A stretch of DNA of 64,000 bases. Origin: Thalassotalea loyana. GTDB lineage: Bacteria > Pseudomonadota > Gammaproteobacteria > Enterobacterales > Alteromonadaceae. Under the pieces are notes generated by a model, which saw only the letters and a program-made list of their open reading frames with translations, was not told where the DNA came from and ran no database searches. Below, in pieces: positions 25,906 to 35,646 of this stretch. Positions within the stretch are counted from its first letter, which is position 1. Each line of letters starts with the position of its first letter. Position numbers and translations under genes: made by a program. Location of the stretch: contig NZ_BSSV01000001.1 in the NCBI RefSeq assembly GCF_030161435.1, positions 62,001 to 126,000 of the forward strand. Direction: 5' to 3'.

Positions 25906-27108
25906 TTATTGATTGCTCTGTTTGATAATTAAATCTACAAGTTGATTTGCTACTTGTGACTTACTTGCCAGTGGAATATCAAACTGCTCGGTTGCGGTAA
26001 AAACATGTAAGGCATTGTCATCACTGTTAAACCCTTGGCCTTGTTTAGACACATCATTAGCTGCAATCATATCTAAATTCTTTTTCTCGAGCTTCCCCTT
26101 GGCGTAACTCGCAACATCTTGTGTTTCTGCAGCAAAGCCAACGACAAATGGTCTATCAGCAAGTTTTGCAACGTCTGCCACTATATCTGGATTTTTTACG
26201 AGTGTTAGGGTCATTTCATCATGAGATTTTTTAATCTTTTGATCGGCGACTTGGCTGATTCGATAGTCCGCTACCGCGGCACAGGCAATAAACACATCGG
26301 CTTGCGCTGCTAATTTTGTTGCATACTGGTGCATTTCAAGCGCACTTTCTACGTTGATACGTTGAGTATTTGCGGGTGTGCCTAAATTAACAGGACCACT
26401 AATAAGCGTTACTTTTGCACCTGCATTTGCCGCTGCTTGAGCAAGTGCGAATCCCATTTTTCCTGAAGAATGGTTACTGATATAACGCACAGGATCAATA
26501 GGTTCACGTGTTGGCCCCGCAGTAATAATCCAGTGTTGTTCGTGACTAAGCGGAGTAGTTGAGTTGAAGTGAGATACACATGCTTGAATGAGTTCAGGTA
26601 CGTCTAACATACGGCCAAAACCAACATCTCCACATGCTTGGTCACCTGATGCTGGACCAAAAACTGGATGGTTACGTGTGGTAAGGATCGCGAGGTTATC
26701 TTGGGTTGCTTGCGCATGCCACATTTGCTGATTCATTGCGGGCGCTATTGCTACTGGCGCGTCCGTAGCGAGGCAAAGCGTTGTTAGTAAATCGTCAGCG
26801 ATGCCATGAGCCAGTTTCGCCATTATATTAGCTGTTGCAGGTGCTATTAGTACGAGATCTGCCCATTTAGCAAGTTCAATGTGGCCCATCGCCAACTCTG
26901 CTTGTGGGTCGAGCAAACTATCGGCCACCGCATTTCCTGAGACTGCTTGGAGGCTCAGCTCAGAGACGAATTCTTTTGCACCGTTTGTCAGTACTACTCG
27001 TACATCCGCGCCTTGATCTTTTAATCGGCGCACAAGTTCCGGTGTTTTATATGCGGCTATTCCACCTGTTACACCTAAAAGAATCTTCTTGTCCTGTAAA
27101 ATCGCCAT
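25906..27108 (-). CDS. coaBC: Bifunctional phosphopantothenoylcysteine decarboxylase/synthetase CoaBC
   Basis: This 400-residue fusion enzyme performs two steps of coenzyme A synthesis. The N-terminal flavoprotein CoaC half has [11 protein letters not shown], the PAMNQQMW motif and CGDVGFGRM (active-site Cys). The C-terminal CoaB half starts near residue 190 with [18 protein letters not shown] and has KIKK and KNPDIV for CTP use. Length matches E. coli Dfp. It is divergent from radC, as in other gammaproteobacteria. Confidence 0.96.
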   Translation of the reverse strand: MAILQDKKILLGVTGGIAAYKTPELVRRLKDQGADVRVVLTNGAKEFVSELSLQAVSGNAVADSLLDPQAELAMGHIELAKWADLVLIAPATANIMAKLAHGIADDLLTTLCLATDAPVAIAPAMNQQMWHAQATQDNLAILTTRNHPVFGPASGDQACGDVGFGRMLDVPELIQACVSHFNSTTPLSHEQHWIITAGPTREPIDPVRYISNHSSGKMGFALAQAAANAGAKVTLISGPVNLGTPANTQRINVESALEMHQYATKLAAQADVFIACAAVADYRISQVADQKIKKSHDEMTLTLVKNPDIVADVAKLADRPFVVGFAAETQDVASYAKGKLEKKNLDMIAANDVSKQGQGFNSDDNALHVFTATEQFDIPLASKSQVANQLVDLIIKQSNQ

Positions 27109-27197
27109 AACCTGCTAATCTTAATCACGAATAAAGCGATAGCTTATCATTCATCGGAAAAAAACACAGCATTTGTCTAGGAAGGATAGTTGCAATT

Positions 27198-27875
27198 ATG
27201 GAAAGGATTACCTTATGGCCTCAACATGAGAGACCAAGAGAAAAGTTGCTTCATTTGGGCGCTCATACCTTATCGGACGCCGAATTATTAGCAATATTTT
27301 TGCGCACAGGTACAAAAGGGCAGCATGTTGTTGATATTGCGCGACATCTAATCAAAACGTTCGGCAGCATTTCGGGAATATACCAAGCATCTGAGCAAGA
27401 GTTCTGTCAAACCAATGGCTTGGGACAAGCAAAATACGTTCAATTACAAGCTTGTTTAGAAATGACTAAACGCTACCTAGCAGAGGAATTAGTAGCTGGT
27501 GAAGCATTAACGTCTAGTCAAAAGACAATTGCATATTTGTCTGCCCAACTTCGCCATGAACAACACGAATTATTTACCATGCTGGTACTTAATAATCAGC
27601 ATCAAATCATTTCATTTGAAAAACTTTTTTTTGGCACGATTGACGCTGCGGCAGTTTACCCTCGAGTGGTCGTAGAAAAGACACTCAAGCAAAATGGAGC
27701 CGCTGTTATATTGTGTCACAACCACCCAAGTGGCGTTGCTAAGCCGAGTCAAGCAGATATCAAGATTACTGAAAGAATCACACAAGCACTAAGATTAATC
27801 GATGTTCAAGTGCTCGACCACATTATTATTGCAGGCGCATTAAGTTACTCATTTGCTGAGCATGGACAGTTATAA
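27198..27875 (+). CDS. radC: RadC family JAB-domain protein
   Basis: This 225-residue protein has a helix-hairpin-helix-like N-terminus (LLAIFLRTGTKGQHVVDIA) and a C-terminal MPN/JAMM domain with the metal motif HNHPSG followed by PSQAD. The family was named for a radiation phenotype later assigned to another gene; its biochemical role is unsettled. Gene order with coaBC upstream matches E. coli, but rpmB does not follow directly. Confidence 0.95.
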   Translation: MERITLWPQHERPREKLLHLGAHTLSDAELLAIFLRTGTKGQHVVDIARHLIKTFGSISGIYQASEQEFCQTNGLGQAKYVQLQACLEMTKRYLAEELVAGEALTSSQKTIAYLSAQLRHEQHELFTMLVLNNQHQIISFEKLFFGTIDAAAVYPRVVVEKTLKQNGAAVILCHNHPSGVAKPSQADIKITERITQALRLIDVQVLDHIIIAGALSYSFAEHGQL

Positions 27876-27880
27876 AAATT

Positions 27881-27909
27881 GCGATTTCTTGCACTAAATT
27901 AGAAATCGC
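27881..27909 (+). terminator. Inverted repeat after radC, possible weak terminator
   Basis: A perfect 9-bp stem GCGATTTCT/AGAAATCGC with an 11-nt loop begins five bases after the radC stop. No T tract follows directly (ACTAGGTTTTA), so termination would be weak or factor-aided. Confidence 0.4.
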
Positions 27910-27960
27910 ACTAGGTTTTATAGGGAGTAGTCAGAAAATCGCTAGCATTTAGGAGTGAAA

Positions 27961-28260
27961 ATGAGTGATGAAGAAGAATTGAATGAACGTCGCCAACATA
28001 TCAGGTTGGATATGGAAGGTGAGCTTGTTCGTGTCGATTGGCTAGAGGAAGGCACTGCGTTTTCTGAAAAGTTAGTTTGTGTAGATTTCTCGCGCAAAGG
28101 AATCAAAGTTAGTTGTGAAAAAAAAATAGCGCAATACACACCCGTTGATATCACATTAATGCCAGACACTAGTCAGGAAAAAATGGTCAAAGCACGGGTC
28201 ATTCGATGCAATATTGAACGCGATAGTCATTACAACATTGCCATGTTATTTCAAGACTGA
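27961..28260 (+). CDS. PilZ-domain c-di-GMP-binding protein
   Basis: This 99-residue single-domain protein carries the PilZ signatures: the arginine motif in RRQHIR near the N-terminus and DFSRKG (D-x-S-x-x-G) near residue 41, followed by the beta-barrel core. Such proteins bind c-di-GMP and relay it to a partner. AGGAG ends five bases before the ATG at 27961; a GTG two codons upstream is less likely. It is the first of three genes inserted between radC and rpmB. Confidence 0.85.
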   Translation: MSDEEELNERRQHIRLDMEGELVRVDWLEEGTAFSEKLVCVDFSRKGIKVSCEKKIAQYTPVDITLMPDTSQEKMVKARVIRCNIERDSHYNIAMLFQD

Positions 28261-28305
28261 TGGGCACGAGAATTTAAGTAGTAAGCAAAATAAGGATTTC
28301 GAGTA

Positions 28306-28974
28306 ATGATGATATTAGTTGGTGGTGAAAAGGGTGGTAGCGGCAAGAGTTGTTTAGCGCAAAACTTAGCTGTTTATTTTGCCAAGCACAAGCAAGCAAT
28401 TGTCTTAATGGTTGACTGTGACCCTCAAAGAACGACGTCAGACTGGATTCACGCACGTAATGCTGATCCAAGTTTGCCTGCGATAAATTGTATTCAGCTG
28501 TACGGCAAAATAAGAAATGATTTGCTCAGCTTAGTTCAGCACTATGATTACGTGATTGTTGATTGTGGTGGCCAAGATAATTTAGCTTTGCGTGCATCAA
28601 TGTCGGTTGCCGATCATGTTTTAATTCCTCTCCGTCCTAAACGCAGAGACTTGAAAACGGTTCCGCATATGGAAGATATGCTGAGCACGTGTAAGATGGT
28701 AAACCCTAAGCTCAATGCATCCTTTGTGATAACGCAGTGTCCTTCATTACCTAATCAGGCAAACCGGATTTTAGAGGCTAAAGATGTCTGTCGTTCATAT
28801 GGTATTAATGTGTTAAATGCAGTAACGTTTAACAGAAATGTTTATGATGATAGTGAAGAGCTAGGTTCATCGGTTATTGAGGTCGATGCTGAAGGGAAAG
28901 CTGCTCAAGAGATAATTGCAATTGCTGAAGAGGTGTTAGCAATGGAGCCGGATAATTCGCATGAGTTTAACTGA
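28306..28974 (+). CDS. ParA-family partition-type ATPase
   Basis: This 222-residue ParA/Soj-MinD-type ATPase has the deviant Walker A box GEKGGSGKS, the Walker A' region MVDCDPQ and the Walker B region YVIVDCGG. It lacks an N-terminal DNA-binding extension, so it is of the small (type Ib-like) class that pairs with ribbon-helix-helix ParB partners. The next gene encodes such a protein and overlaps it by 14 bp. AAGGA lies nine bases before the ATG. Possible roles are positioning of a protein cluster or maintenance of a DNA element; the PilZ neighbour hints at the former. Confidence 0.85.
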   Translation: MMILVGGEKGGSGKSCLAQNLAVYFAKHKQAIVLMVDCDPQRTTSDWIHARNADPSLPAINCIQLYGKIRNDLLSLVQHYDYVIVDCGGQDNLALRASMSVADHVLIPLRPKRRDLKTVPHMEDMLSTCKMVNPKLNASFVITQCPSLPNQANRILEAKDVCRSYGINVLNAVTFNRNVYDDSEELGSSVIEVDAEGKAAQEIIAIAEEVLAMEPDNSHEFN

Positions 28975-29308
28975 TTTAAAAAAGGCGAATACCAAATCAA
29001 AGCGTAAAAGACAGAAAGTATCTGTTGATGATTTTATTAATGATGCCGTTAACTATGCTAAAGGCAAACCTAAGGTAGTTAGCGCAGCAACATCTGCAAA
29101 AGTACAAAAGCATGGAACTGGTGGGCAAAAAAATTACAAACATGCGACTTTTACGCTAAATCAACAGGCAATTGATACCTTACAGTTGTTGGCTGATGAG
29201 ACGCAATTAGCTAAATCCCACATTATTAGAATATTATTGGATAGCGATCCTAATAAGGAGCTTAAACAGCAACTTTTGGCCATTATGGCGGATAAAATTG
29301 ATCAATAA
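28961..29308 (+). CDS. Small basic protein with C-terminal ribbon-helix-helix-like fold, probable ParA partner
   Basis: This 115-residue protein has a Lys-rich N-terminal half (KKANTKSKRKRQK ...) probably disordered, then YKHATFTLNQQAIDTLQLLA and a helix pair that look like a ribbon-helix-helix DNA-binding domain (beta strand HATFTL, helices to about residue 93). It overlaps the ParA gene by 14 bp. The pairing matches plasmid ParA/ParG-like modules. No direct-repeat centromere array is obvious nearby. Confidence 0.65.
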   Translation: MSLTDLKKANTKSKRKRQKVSVDDFINDAVNYAKGKPKVVSAATSAKVQKHGTGGQKNYKHATFTLNQQAIDTLQLLADETQLAKSHIIRILLDSDPNKELKQQLLAIMADKIDQ

Positions 29309-29555
29309 TGGAGAAATAAACTACGTAATGTTGCATATTTCGCTAAAACACGGCGTTATTTTGAACAGTTACGGTAGGTGATTTTTAGTCTAACTGTATG
29401 TTTTTATGGGTTTTATTAATATTGCTGTATGAAAATGTTATTAAAGCTAGCATTACCTGCGAACTTTCCCTATAATATGCCACCTTTTTCGGGATCCTGC
29501 GGCGACGGCCACGGGTGAAAAATAACTCGAGCTGAAATTAATTTTGGAGTGACAT
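29309..29555 (+). promoter_or_regulatory. rpmB promoter and leader region
   Basis: A perfect TATAAT -10 lies at 29471-29476 with no good -35 at 17 bp (TAGCAT there). The transcript would have a leader of about 75 bases, with GGAG before the rpmB start. The start of the region (29309-29440) is AT-rich with nothing recognised. Confidence 0.5.
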
Positions 29556-29792
29556 ATGTCTAGAGTTTGTCAAGTTACTGGCAAAAAACCAGTCGTAGGG
29601 AACAACCGTTCTCACGCAAGAAACGCGACTCGTCGTCGTTTCTTACCAAACCTTCAATCTCACCGTTTTTGGGTTGAGAGCGAAAACCGTTTCGTAAAAT
29701 TACGCCTTACTCCTAAAGGTATGCGTATTATCGATAAGAAAGGCATCGATGCAGTATTAGCTGATATCCGTGCTCGTGGCGAAAAGATCTAA
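29556..29792 (+). CDS. rpmB: 50S ribosomal protein L28
   Basis: This 78-residue basic protein has the L28 pattern ([17 protein letters not shown], then [14 protein letters not shown]). Length matches the family. GGAGTGACAT provides the ribosome site. rpmG follows after nine bases. Confidence 0.98.
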   Translation: MSRVCQVTGKKPVVGNNRSHARNATRRRFLPNLQSHRFWVESENRFVKLRLTPKGMRIIDKKGIDAVLADIRARGEKI

Positions 29793-29801
29793 GGAACCAT
29801 C

Positions 29802-29957
29802 ATGCGTGATAAAATTCGTTTAGTATCTTCTGCTGGTACAGGTCATTTTTATACTACTGACAAGAATAAAAAGACGATGCCAGAGAAAATGGAAATCAAA
29901 AAATTCGATCCTAAAGCACGTAAGCACGTGATCTACAAGGAAGCTAAAATCAAGTAA
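29802..29957 (+). CDS. rpmG: 50S ribosomal protein L33
   Basis: This 51-residue protein begins [20 protein letters not shown] and ends in a Lys-rich tail (KEAKIK), as expected for L33 of gammaproteobacteria; it lacks the zinc-binding cysteines found in some L33 forms. AAGGA eight bases upstream is the ribosome site. Confidence 0.98.
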   Translation: MRDKIRLVSSAGTGHFYTTDKNKKTMPEKMEIKKFDPKARKHVIYKEAKIK

Positions 29958-29972
29958 TTGATTTTTAGTTTG

Positions 29973-30000
29973 AAAAACCCAGCAAATGCTGGGTTTTTTT
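29973..30000 (+). terminator. Terminator after rpmG
   Basis: The stem AAAAACCCAGC/GCTGGGTTTTT has a short AAAT loop, followed by further T residues, 16 bases after the rpmG stop. Confidence 0.9.
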
Positions 30001-30044
30001 ATGTCTAAAAATCAGTATCATGCACCTTAGGGGGCAATACACCT

Positions 30045-30551
30045 ATGATTAGATTATCTCGAGCTGGTTGGAATAACGTTATTATCTACGCGGTAATGGC
30101 CTTTATTCTCCTTATCAATGTAACGCAAAAAAATGAAGACGATGCGGTGCCAGCAAATGCAACAACAACACAATTGCTGGCTGAACATGACGTTATTTTA
30201 ACGTTAACAGTAAACCAGATGGTTTCGATTGAGCGTATTGGTCAAACGTGGCGAGCGTTGCCAAATGTTCTTTCTGGGCAGGAGTTGGATCAAATGATGT
30301 CAACATGGCATACGCTTGAAGTAGAGCCGATTGAGAAACCGGAAAATTTTGATAAAGCAACGGCGGTTATTGCTTCTGCATTGCTTGCTGGAGATAGTGA
30401 CCTGCATTATTTCATGTTAAACCTAACCGAATCTGGGTTGATCATTGCTAAACAAACACCTTTAGGTGAAAGTGCATGGTACACAGCGTCGCCTCAGCTT
30501 TATCATCAATTACTACCACAAGCCGTTTTAAGCGAACCACAGGTGAATTAA
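30045..30551 (+). CDS. Membrane-anchored hypothetical protein upstream of mutM
   Basis: This 168-residue protein has one N-terminal membrane helix (about residues 12-27) and a mostly periplasmic remainder without recognised domain. Its stop codon directly abuts the mutM ATG, so it is translated from the same message. I do not recognise the family. Confidence 0.75.
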   Translation: MIRLSRAGWNNVIIYAVMAFILLINVTQKNEDDAVPANATTTQLLAEHDVILTLTVNQMVSIERIGQTWRALPNVLSGQELDQMMSTWHTLEVEPIEKPENFDKATAVIASALLAGDSDLHYFMLNLTESGLIIAKQTPLGESAWYTASPQLYHQLLPQAVLSEPQVN

Positions 30552-31367
30552 ATGCCAGAATTACCAGAAGTCGAAGTATGTAAACTCGGCATTTCTCCCC
30601 ATATTATCAATCAAAAAGTTGACGATGTTATCGTGAGGTTTTGGCAGTTGCGTTGGCCAATACCTAAAGAAGTTCTCACAATCAAGGGGGAAGTTTTACA
30701 ACGTGTAGAACGTCGCAGTAAATACTTAATGTTGGTATTTGAAAGTGGCACGCTGCTTATTCATTTAGGTATGTCGGGCACTATTCGAGTAGTTAACGAT
30801 GGGGTTGCGGTGGTCAAGCATGATCACTTTGATTTAGCCTTCACCAATGGCAATATTTTACGTTTGAATGATCCAAGGCGATTCGGCGCCGTGCTTTGGT
30901 TACCTGAACACAAAGATATTGATGGTGTGCTGTCAAAGCTAGGTCCTGAGCCTCTGAGCGAAGCGTTTAATGCAGACTACCTTTTTGCTTGCGCTAAAGG
31001 ACGAAAAACACCGATCAAGAATTTTTTAATGAGTAATCCTGTGGTGGTAGGTGTAGGCAATATATATGCGAATGAAGCCCTGTTTCTTGCTGGCATATTG
31101 CCAACGAGTTTGGCTGGAAGTATCTCTAAACGCCGCATTACGATACTCGTTGATACGATAAAAGCGGTATTGGAGTCGGCTATTTCACAAGGTGGAACAA
31201 CATTAAAAGACTTTACCCAAGCTGATGGAAAACCTGGGTATTTTGCTCAGTCGTTAAATGTATATGGCCGAGGCGGAGAACCTTGCTTAGTTTGTGAAAC
31301 TGAACTTACTGAGATAAGGCAATCAAACCGTACCACGGTGTATTGTAAAAAGTGCCAGAAGAAATAA
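30552..31367 (+). CDS. mutM: Formamidopyrimidine-DNA glycosylase (Fpg/MutM)
   Basis: This 271-residue base-excision repair enzyme removes 8-oxoguanine and related lesions. Catalytic Pro2 and Glu3 lie in MPELPEVE; the helix-two-turn-helix segment has [13 protein letters not shown], and a C-terminal zinc finger has the four cysteines CLVC ... CKKC. The length matches E. coli MutM. The genes rpmB-rpmG-x-mutM-coaD keep the usual order. Confidence 0.97.
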   Translation: MPELPEVEVCKLGISPHIINQKVDDVIVRFWQLRWPIPKEVLTIKGEVLQRVERRSKYLMLVFESGTLLIHLGMSGTIRVVNDGVAVVKHDHFDLAFTNGNILRLNDPRRFGAVLWLPEHKDIDGVLSKLGPEPLSEAFNADYLFACAKGRKTPIKNFLMSNPVVVGVGNIYANEALFLAGILPTSLAGSISKRRITILVDTIKAVLESAISQGGTTLKDFTQADGKPGYFAQSLNVYGRGGEPCLVCETELTEIRQSNRTTVYCKKCQKK

Positions 31368-31372
31368 GCGTT

Positions 31373-31400
31373 GGGAAACTAATAGAAAAGTTTCCCTTGT
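31373..31400. terminator. Hairpin between mutM and coaD
   Basis: The 8-bp stem GGGAAACT/AGTTTCCC with an 8-nt loop lies between convergent genes. The T tract is short (TTGT), so the terminator is of moderate quality. Confidence 0.5.
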
Positions 31401-31407
31401 AACTTCA

Positions 31408-31953
<546 letters not shown>

Positions 31954-31995
31954 TCATAGTGCTTTCATTAGCGACCATTATGAGTCTCATAAGCA

Positions 31996-32397
31996 TTAGC
32001 CAAATTTCATGCCTTGTTTTTCTAACATTGCCATCATATGTTCATTGATCAAATTTAATGCTTTAAATGGGCGTACCATCACCTTAAATTCAACAATTTT
32101 CCCTTCACCATTAAATGTGATCATATCGATGCCATTGACGAAAATACCATTGATCTCTGTTGTAAACTCTAATACCACTTTTTGCCCACTTTCACGGTTT
32201 TCTTCTGCTTGTGTAATATAGGTAAACGTGTCGTTCAAAAAGGTATGGAAGGCTGCTGTTAGATACATTTGTACCATCTTCTTACCTTCAATATTTCGGT
32301 GAATTACTGGAGAGTGAAGTATTGCATCGTCTGTTAGTAAGTCAGATAAGCCTGACAGATCTCGGGACTCAACCACCTGGTGCCATTGTTCAACCAT
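31996..32397 (-). CDS. SnoaL/NTF2-like fold protein, unknown function
   Basis: This 133-residue protein shows the nuclear-transport-factor-2-like pattern: an N-terminal helix (WHQVVESRDLSGLSDLLTDDAILHSPV), then strands with GIDMITFNGEGKIVEFKVMVRP. Members range from isomerases to scaffold proteins, so function cannot be named. The ATG at 32397 has GGA about nine bases upstream; an in-frame ATG at 32454 would add 19 residues with a poor start region. It is divergent from a TetR gene, which may control it. Confidence 0.75.
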   Translation of the reverse strand: MVEQWHQVVESRDLSGLSDLLTDDAILHSPVIHRNIEGKKMVQMYLTAAFHTFLNDTFTYITQAEENRESGQKVVLEFTTEINGIFVNGIDMITFNGEGKIVEFKVMVRPFKALNLINEHMMAMLEKQGMKFG

Positions 32398-32638
32398 TAT
32401 TTTTATTCCATTTTTGTTGATAATAATCTTATAGTAATCACCAATATCTGACACTTGTCAAGATGTGGGTAATATTATAAAAACTTTAGTAATGATAATA
32501 AGTTGCTTAAACATGCTTAGGTAATTGTATTGCTTACTAAAAGTTTCAACTTAAAGTATTTGCTCGAAAATGCTTCCGTTTTATTCATCTTTGATAGTAT
32601 GATAGAAAAATTCGAGGCTGTAAGAGTTAATAAGTATT

Positions 32639-33295
32639 ATGAAAACGCGGGATAAAATAATTCAAGCAAGTATTGATTTATTTAATGAGCACGGAGAGCG
32701 AAACGTGACGACGAATCATATCGCTGCTCACTTAGGAATCAGCCCGGGTAACCTTTATTATCATTTCAGAAATAAAGAAGACATTATTCTATCTATTTAT
32801 GAAGAATATGCCCGTAAACTACTCCTTGATACGTTCCCGATTGCATCACCTGATATTGAGCCATTAGACGCCATAATCAACTATATGGATACGGTTTTCC
32901 AAGCGATGTCTCGTTTTCGTTTCTTTTATGCAAACCTACCTGTATTGCTGGATAAAAATCCAAGCCTACGAGAAAAGTATGTAGAAGTTCAGGAACTCAT
33001 TAGAACACAGGTGAGCGATTTGTTAATTTCACTACGTGATGTCGACATGATCGCATTTGAAGATGATGAATTACCTGATCTTGTGAGCGTGTTACGTATT
33101 GTAAATACTTTTTGGTTAAGCTTTTATCAAACGCAGAATTTAAACCCAGAAATTGATTCTAATGTCTTTATTGAGGGCGTATTAAAGATTTTTGCGTTAA
33201 TCCGACCTTACACCACACCATCAGCGCTACCAGAGTTTATTAAGGCTCGTGATTTATATCTTAAGCGCCATCAAGAAATGCTAACGGTTGCCTAA
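32639..33295 (+). CDS. TetR/AcrR family transcriptional regulator
   Basis: This 218-residue protein has an N-terminal TetR helix-turn-helix (VTTNHIAAHLGISPGNLYYHF) and an all-helical ligand domain. Its targets are unknown; the divergent SnoaL-like gene across a 240-bp gap is a natural candidate. The 3' end overlaps kdkA by 4 bp in convergent orientation. Confidence 0.9.
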   Translation: MKTRDKIIQASIDLFNEHGERNVTTNHIAAHLGISPGNLYYHFRNKEDIILSIYEEYARKLLLDTFPIASPDIEPLDAIINYMDTVFQAMSRFRFFYANLPVLLDKNPSLREKYVEVQELIRTQVSDLLISLRDVDMIAFEDDELPDLVSVLRIVNTFWLSFYQTQNLNPEIDSNVFIEGVLKIFALIRPYTTPSALPEFIKARDLYLKRHQEMLTVA

Positions 33296-34095
33296 GCTTC
33301 TTGGTAACCCGCTAACAGAAGTTGCCAATCAGCTTCTTGCCAATGAAACTCGCTTAGGCGAGTTTTTTCTTTTCTGAAAGAACGTAATAAACGGTCCAGA
33401 TTGGCTTGTTGCCATTTTTCTTCTGATACTCTTTGTTCACCGCGATCAAAATCAATCAACCAGACTTTATTGTGCTTATCCAGCAAGATGTTATGACAGT
33501 TGAGATCATCGTGATAGATGCCATGTCGATGGAACTGCTTAATCGTTGAACCTATGCTTTGCCATTGCTCAGTTGATAATGCGGTTTTTGTCAGAAGACC
33601 AACGACATCATTACTTTGGTCAATGCGCTGTGTAATAAGGTCAGCTTGGTACGTTAGTGTAAGCTTTCTAATACCAATTGCGATTGGGGCAGGGCATGGC
33701 AAGTTGAGTGCTTGCATAGTCAACAGTAAATCAAATTCCTTTTTGGCTCGCGTTTTCTCGATGCCGAAATACATGTATTTATCTTGGATAATTTTTCCAA
33801 TTAGGCCACCACGATAGTAATGCTTCAGAACCCATTGTTGAGCGTTGTGCTCAATAAAATAGGTTGTGCCCCTGCCATGCGCTGTACCGATAATAGCGTT
33901 TTTACTTGCCCAATAATCTGGAGAGAATATTGCCATATCTGCTGTATCTAGTTGATTCGAGTCAAAAGCCACATAACTTTCAGTGGTTTCGATAACTTTT
34001 AACTGACAAGGTTTTACAATTGCATTCGGGTTCAAGATAATAGCTCTATATTTTTCATCTGCGCCTATTGTGGTTTTTCCTTTATGCTGGGTCAA
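33292..34095 (-). CDS. kdkA: 3-deoxy-D-manno-octulosonic acid kinase
   Basis: This 267-residue lipopolysaccharide kinase of the eukaryotic-like fold has the catalytic loop YHDDLNCHNILLD and the metal motif LIDFDRG; YYRGG and the lysine of WVLKHY lie in the N-lobe. The enzyme phosphorylates Kdo in the LPS inner core, as in Haemophilus and Vibrio. The gene starts divergently from the glycosyltransferase gene with a 12-bp overlap of the two 5' ends. The Kdo transferase waaA is encoded nearby. Confidence 0.9.
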   Translation of the reverse strand: MTQHKGKTTIGADEKYRAIILNPNAIVKPCQLKVIETTESYVAFDSNQLDTADMAIFSPDYWASKNAIIGTAHGRGTTYFIEHNAQQWVLKHYYRGGLIGKIIQDKYMYFGIEKTRAKKEFDLLLTMQALNLPCPAPIAIGIRKLTLTYQADLITQRIDQSNDVVGLLTKTALSTEQWQSIGSTIKQFHRHGIYHDDLNCHNILLDKHNKVWLIDFDRGEQRVSEEKWQQANLDRLLRSFRKEKTRLSEFHWQEADWQLLLAGYQEA

Positions 34096-35145
34096 TCAAC
34101 TGTTCCAAAAAAAATCTGTATCTTACGTTTGTCTGCTATCGGTGATGTTTGTCACGCAGTGGCCATGGTGCAATATATCCAACGTTACTCACCTGATTCT
34201 GAGATAACTTGGATTGTAGGTAAAATAGAAGCTCAGCTTTTAAAAGGAATGCCTGGTGTCCGTTTTGTTGTATTTGACAAAAAAGCAGGATTACAAGGAT
34301 ACAAAGATCTAAAACAAGCCCTAAATGATGAGCAATTCGATGTTCTACTTCATATGCAAGTCGCACTTCGCGCAAGTATCGCGAGTCTAATGATCAAAGC
34401 CAAAGTGAAAATAGGTTTTGATAAAGCGCGAGCTAAGGAAGGGCAATGGCTATTTACTAATCGTCGGGTTAATGCACAAAGTGAGCCTCACGTGGCTGAG
34501 GGCTTTATGGCGTTTGCTCAAGCGCTCGGCTTACCTGAAGCTAAGCCAACGTGGCATATTGATATGCTTGAGCAAGACATCAGTTGGGCTGAACAGGCCA
34601 TTCGCGGTGACAAGCCAATCGCAATCCTTTGTCCGGCAGCAAGCAAAGCAGAAAGGAATTGGCACAGTAAAGGGTATGCTCAGGTTGCGGATTCGCTAAT
34701 TGATCGAGGGTTTACGGTTGCTATTTGTGGTGGGCCTACAGCGCTAGAGCAGAAATTAGCGGCGGATATTGAAGAAGCAATGCAACATCATGCGATCAAT
34801 TTGATAGGGAAGACATCGTTAAAACAACTGCACGCGTTATTGAAACGAGCACACATGGTCATTGCACCTGATACTGGTCCAGCTCATATGGCAGTGACGG
34901 TAGGTACGCCAGTGGTTGGTCTATATGCGCATAGCAATCCGATGCGCACAGGGCCTTATTTATCTCAGGACTTTGTTGTGAGTGCATACCAGCGCCATAT
35001 TGAATCACAACAAGGCAAGTCTCTTGCGCAAATTCCATGGGGAACACGTGCAAAAGGTGAGACATTAATGAATGATATTCTGGTTGAGGATGTATTAAAT
35101 AAAGTTAATGCGTTGATTGCTCATCATTACCCCGAGTTAATCTGA
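34084..35145 (+). CDS. Glycosyltransferase family 9 (heptosyltransferase-like)
   Basis: This 353-residue GT-B enzyme resembles ADP-heptose:LPS heptosyltransferases: ILRLSAIGDVCHAV at the N-terminus, the sugar-nucleotide region LCPAASKAERNW and the C-terminal VIAPDTGPAHMAVTVGTPVVGLY. It is probably a core heptosyltransferase acting at the inner membrane. It could be heptosyltransferase I, II or a later enzyme; I cannot decide. The start overlaps the kdkA start on the other strand by 12 bp. Confidence 0.88.
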   Translation: MLGQSTVPKKICILRLSAIGDVCHAVAMVQYIQRYSPDSEITWIVGKIEAQLLKGMPGVRFVVFDKKAGLQGYKDLKQALNDEQFDVLLHMQVALRASIASLMIKAKVKIGFDKARAKEGQWLFTNRRVNAQSEPHVAEGFMAFAQALGLPEAKPTWHIDMLEQDISWAEQAIRGDKPIAILCPAASKAERNWHSKGYAQVADSLIDRGFTVAICGGPTALEQKLAADIEEAMQHHAINLIGKTSLKQLHALLKRAHMVIAPDTGPAHMAVTVGTPVVGLYAHSNPMRTGPYLSQDFVVSAYQRHIESQQGKSLAQIPWGTRAKGETLMNDILVEDVLNKVNALIAHHYPELI

Positions 35146-35296
35146 TTTTTGCGAAATGTAAGGCGGCAAAACGACGACGAAAATCTTTTTCTGACCCCTT
35201 ATTGTTGCTAGATATTTGCTTGCGCTAGATCAATAACTATTTTGCTTTCATGGGTATTATGAACTTAGAAAGTATACCAAATGAAGGGGTAAAAAA

Positions 35297-35545
35297 ATGT
35301 CTATTGAAAAGCATGATCTACACCATGAATTCCCAGAGTTTCACGATGAAATTCACGATTTGAAAATGAATGATACTCACTTTGCTCGTTTATTTAAGGA
35401 ATATCATGAAGTAAACAAAGAAGTGATTCGTATTGAGGAAGGCGTTGAAAACACGACAGATCAATATTTAGAAGAAAGAAAGCTGAAGCGTCTAAATTTA
35501 AAAGATAATTTATTCGTTATGTTAAAAAAACAACAGCAAGCTTAG
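35297..35545 (+). CDS. YdcH-like DUF465 family small protein
   Basis: This 82-residue, highly charged, helical protein has the DUF465 pattern (HFARLFKEYHEVNKEVIRIE ... LKRLNLKDNLFVMLKKQQ). Family members are short coiled-coil proteins of unknown function. AAGGGG lies nine bases before the ATG, so expression is probably good. Confidence 0.85.
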   Translation: MSIEKHDLHHEFPEFHDEIHDLKMNDTHFARLFKEYHEVNKEVIRIEEGVENTTDQYLEERKLKRLNLKDNLFVMLKKQQQA

Positions 35546-35607
35546 TGCTCAGATTTTTTAAAGTAAGTAATAGCTATTAGCACTAAAAATAATAATAAAG
35601 ACTCTTG

Positions 35608-35646
35608 GCCAATACTGAGTATTAAACTAAGTATTGGCTTATTTTT
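35608..35646 (+). terminator. Terminator after the DUF465 gene, overlapping the end of waaA
   Basis: The perfect 9-bp stem GCCAATACT/AGTATTGGC is followed by TTATTTTTTT on the plus strand. The stop codon of waaA (minus strand) lies in the loop, an economical convergent arrangement. Confidence 0.75.

Noticed and set aside
27961-29308. Integrated plasmid or genomic island at radC
   Set aside because: Only partition-like genes are present; no integrase, replication protein, transposase or flanking direct repeats were seen, so I report it as an insertion of unknown origin rather than a mobile element.
35220-35233. Second FNR-like box (TTGCGCTAGATCAA) before the DUF465 gene
   Set aside because: The left half departs from TTGAT at two positions, so it is weak.
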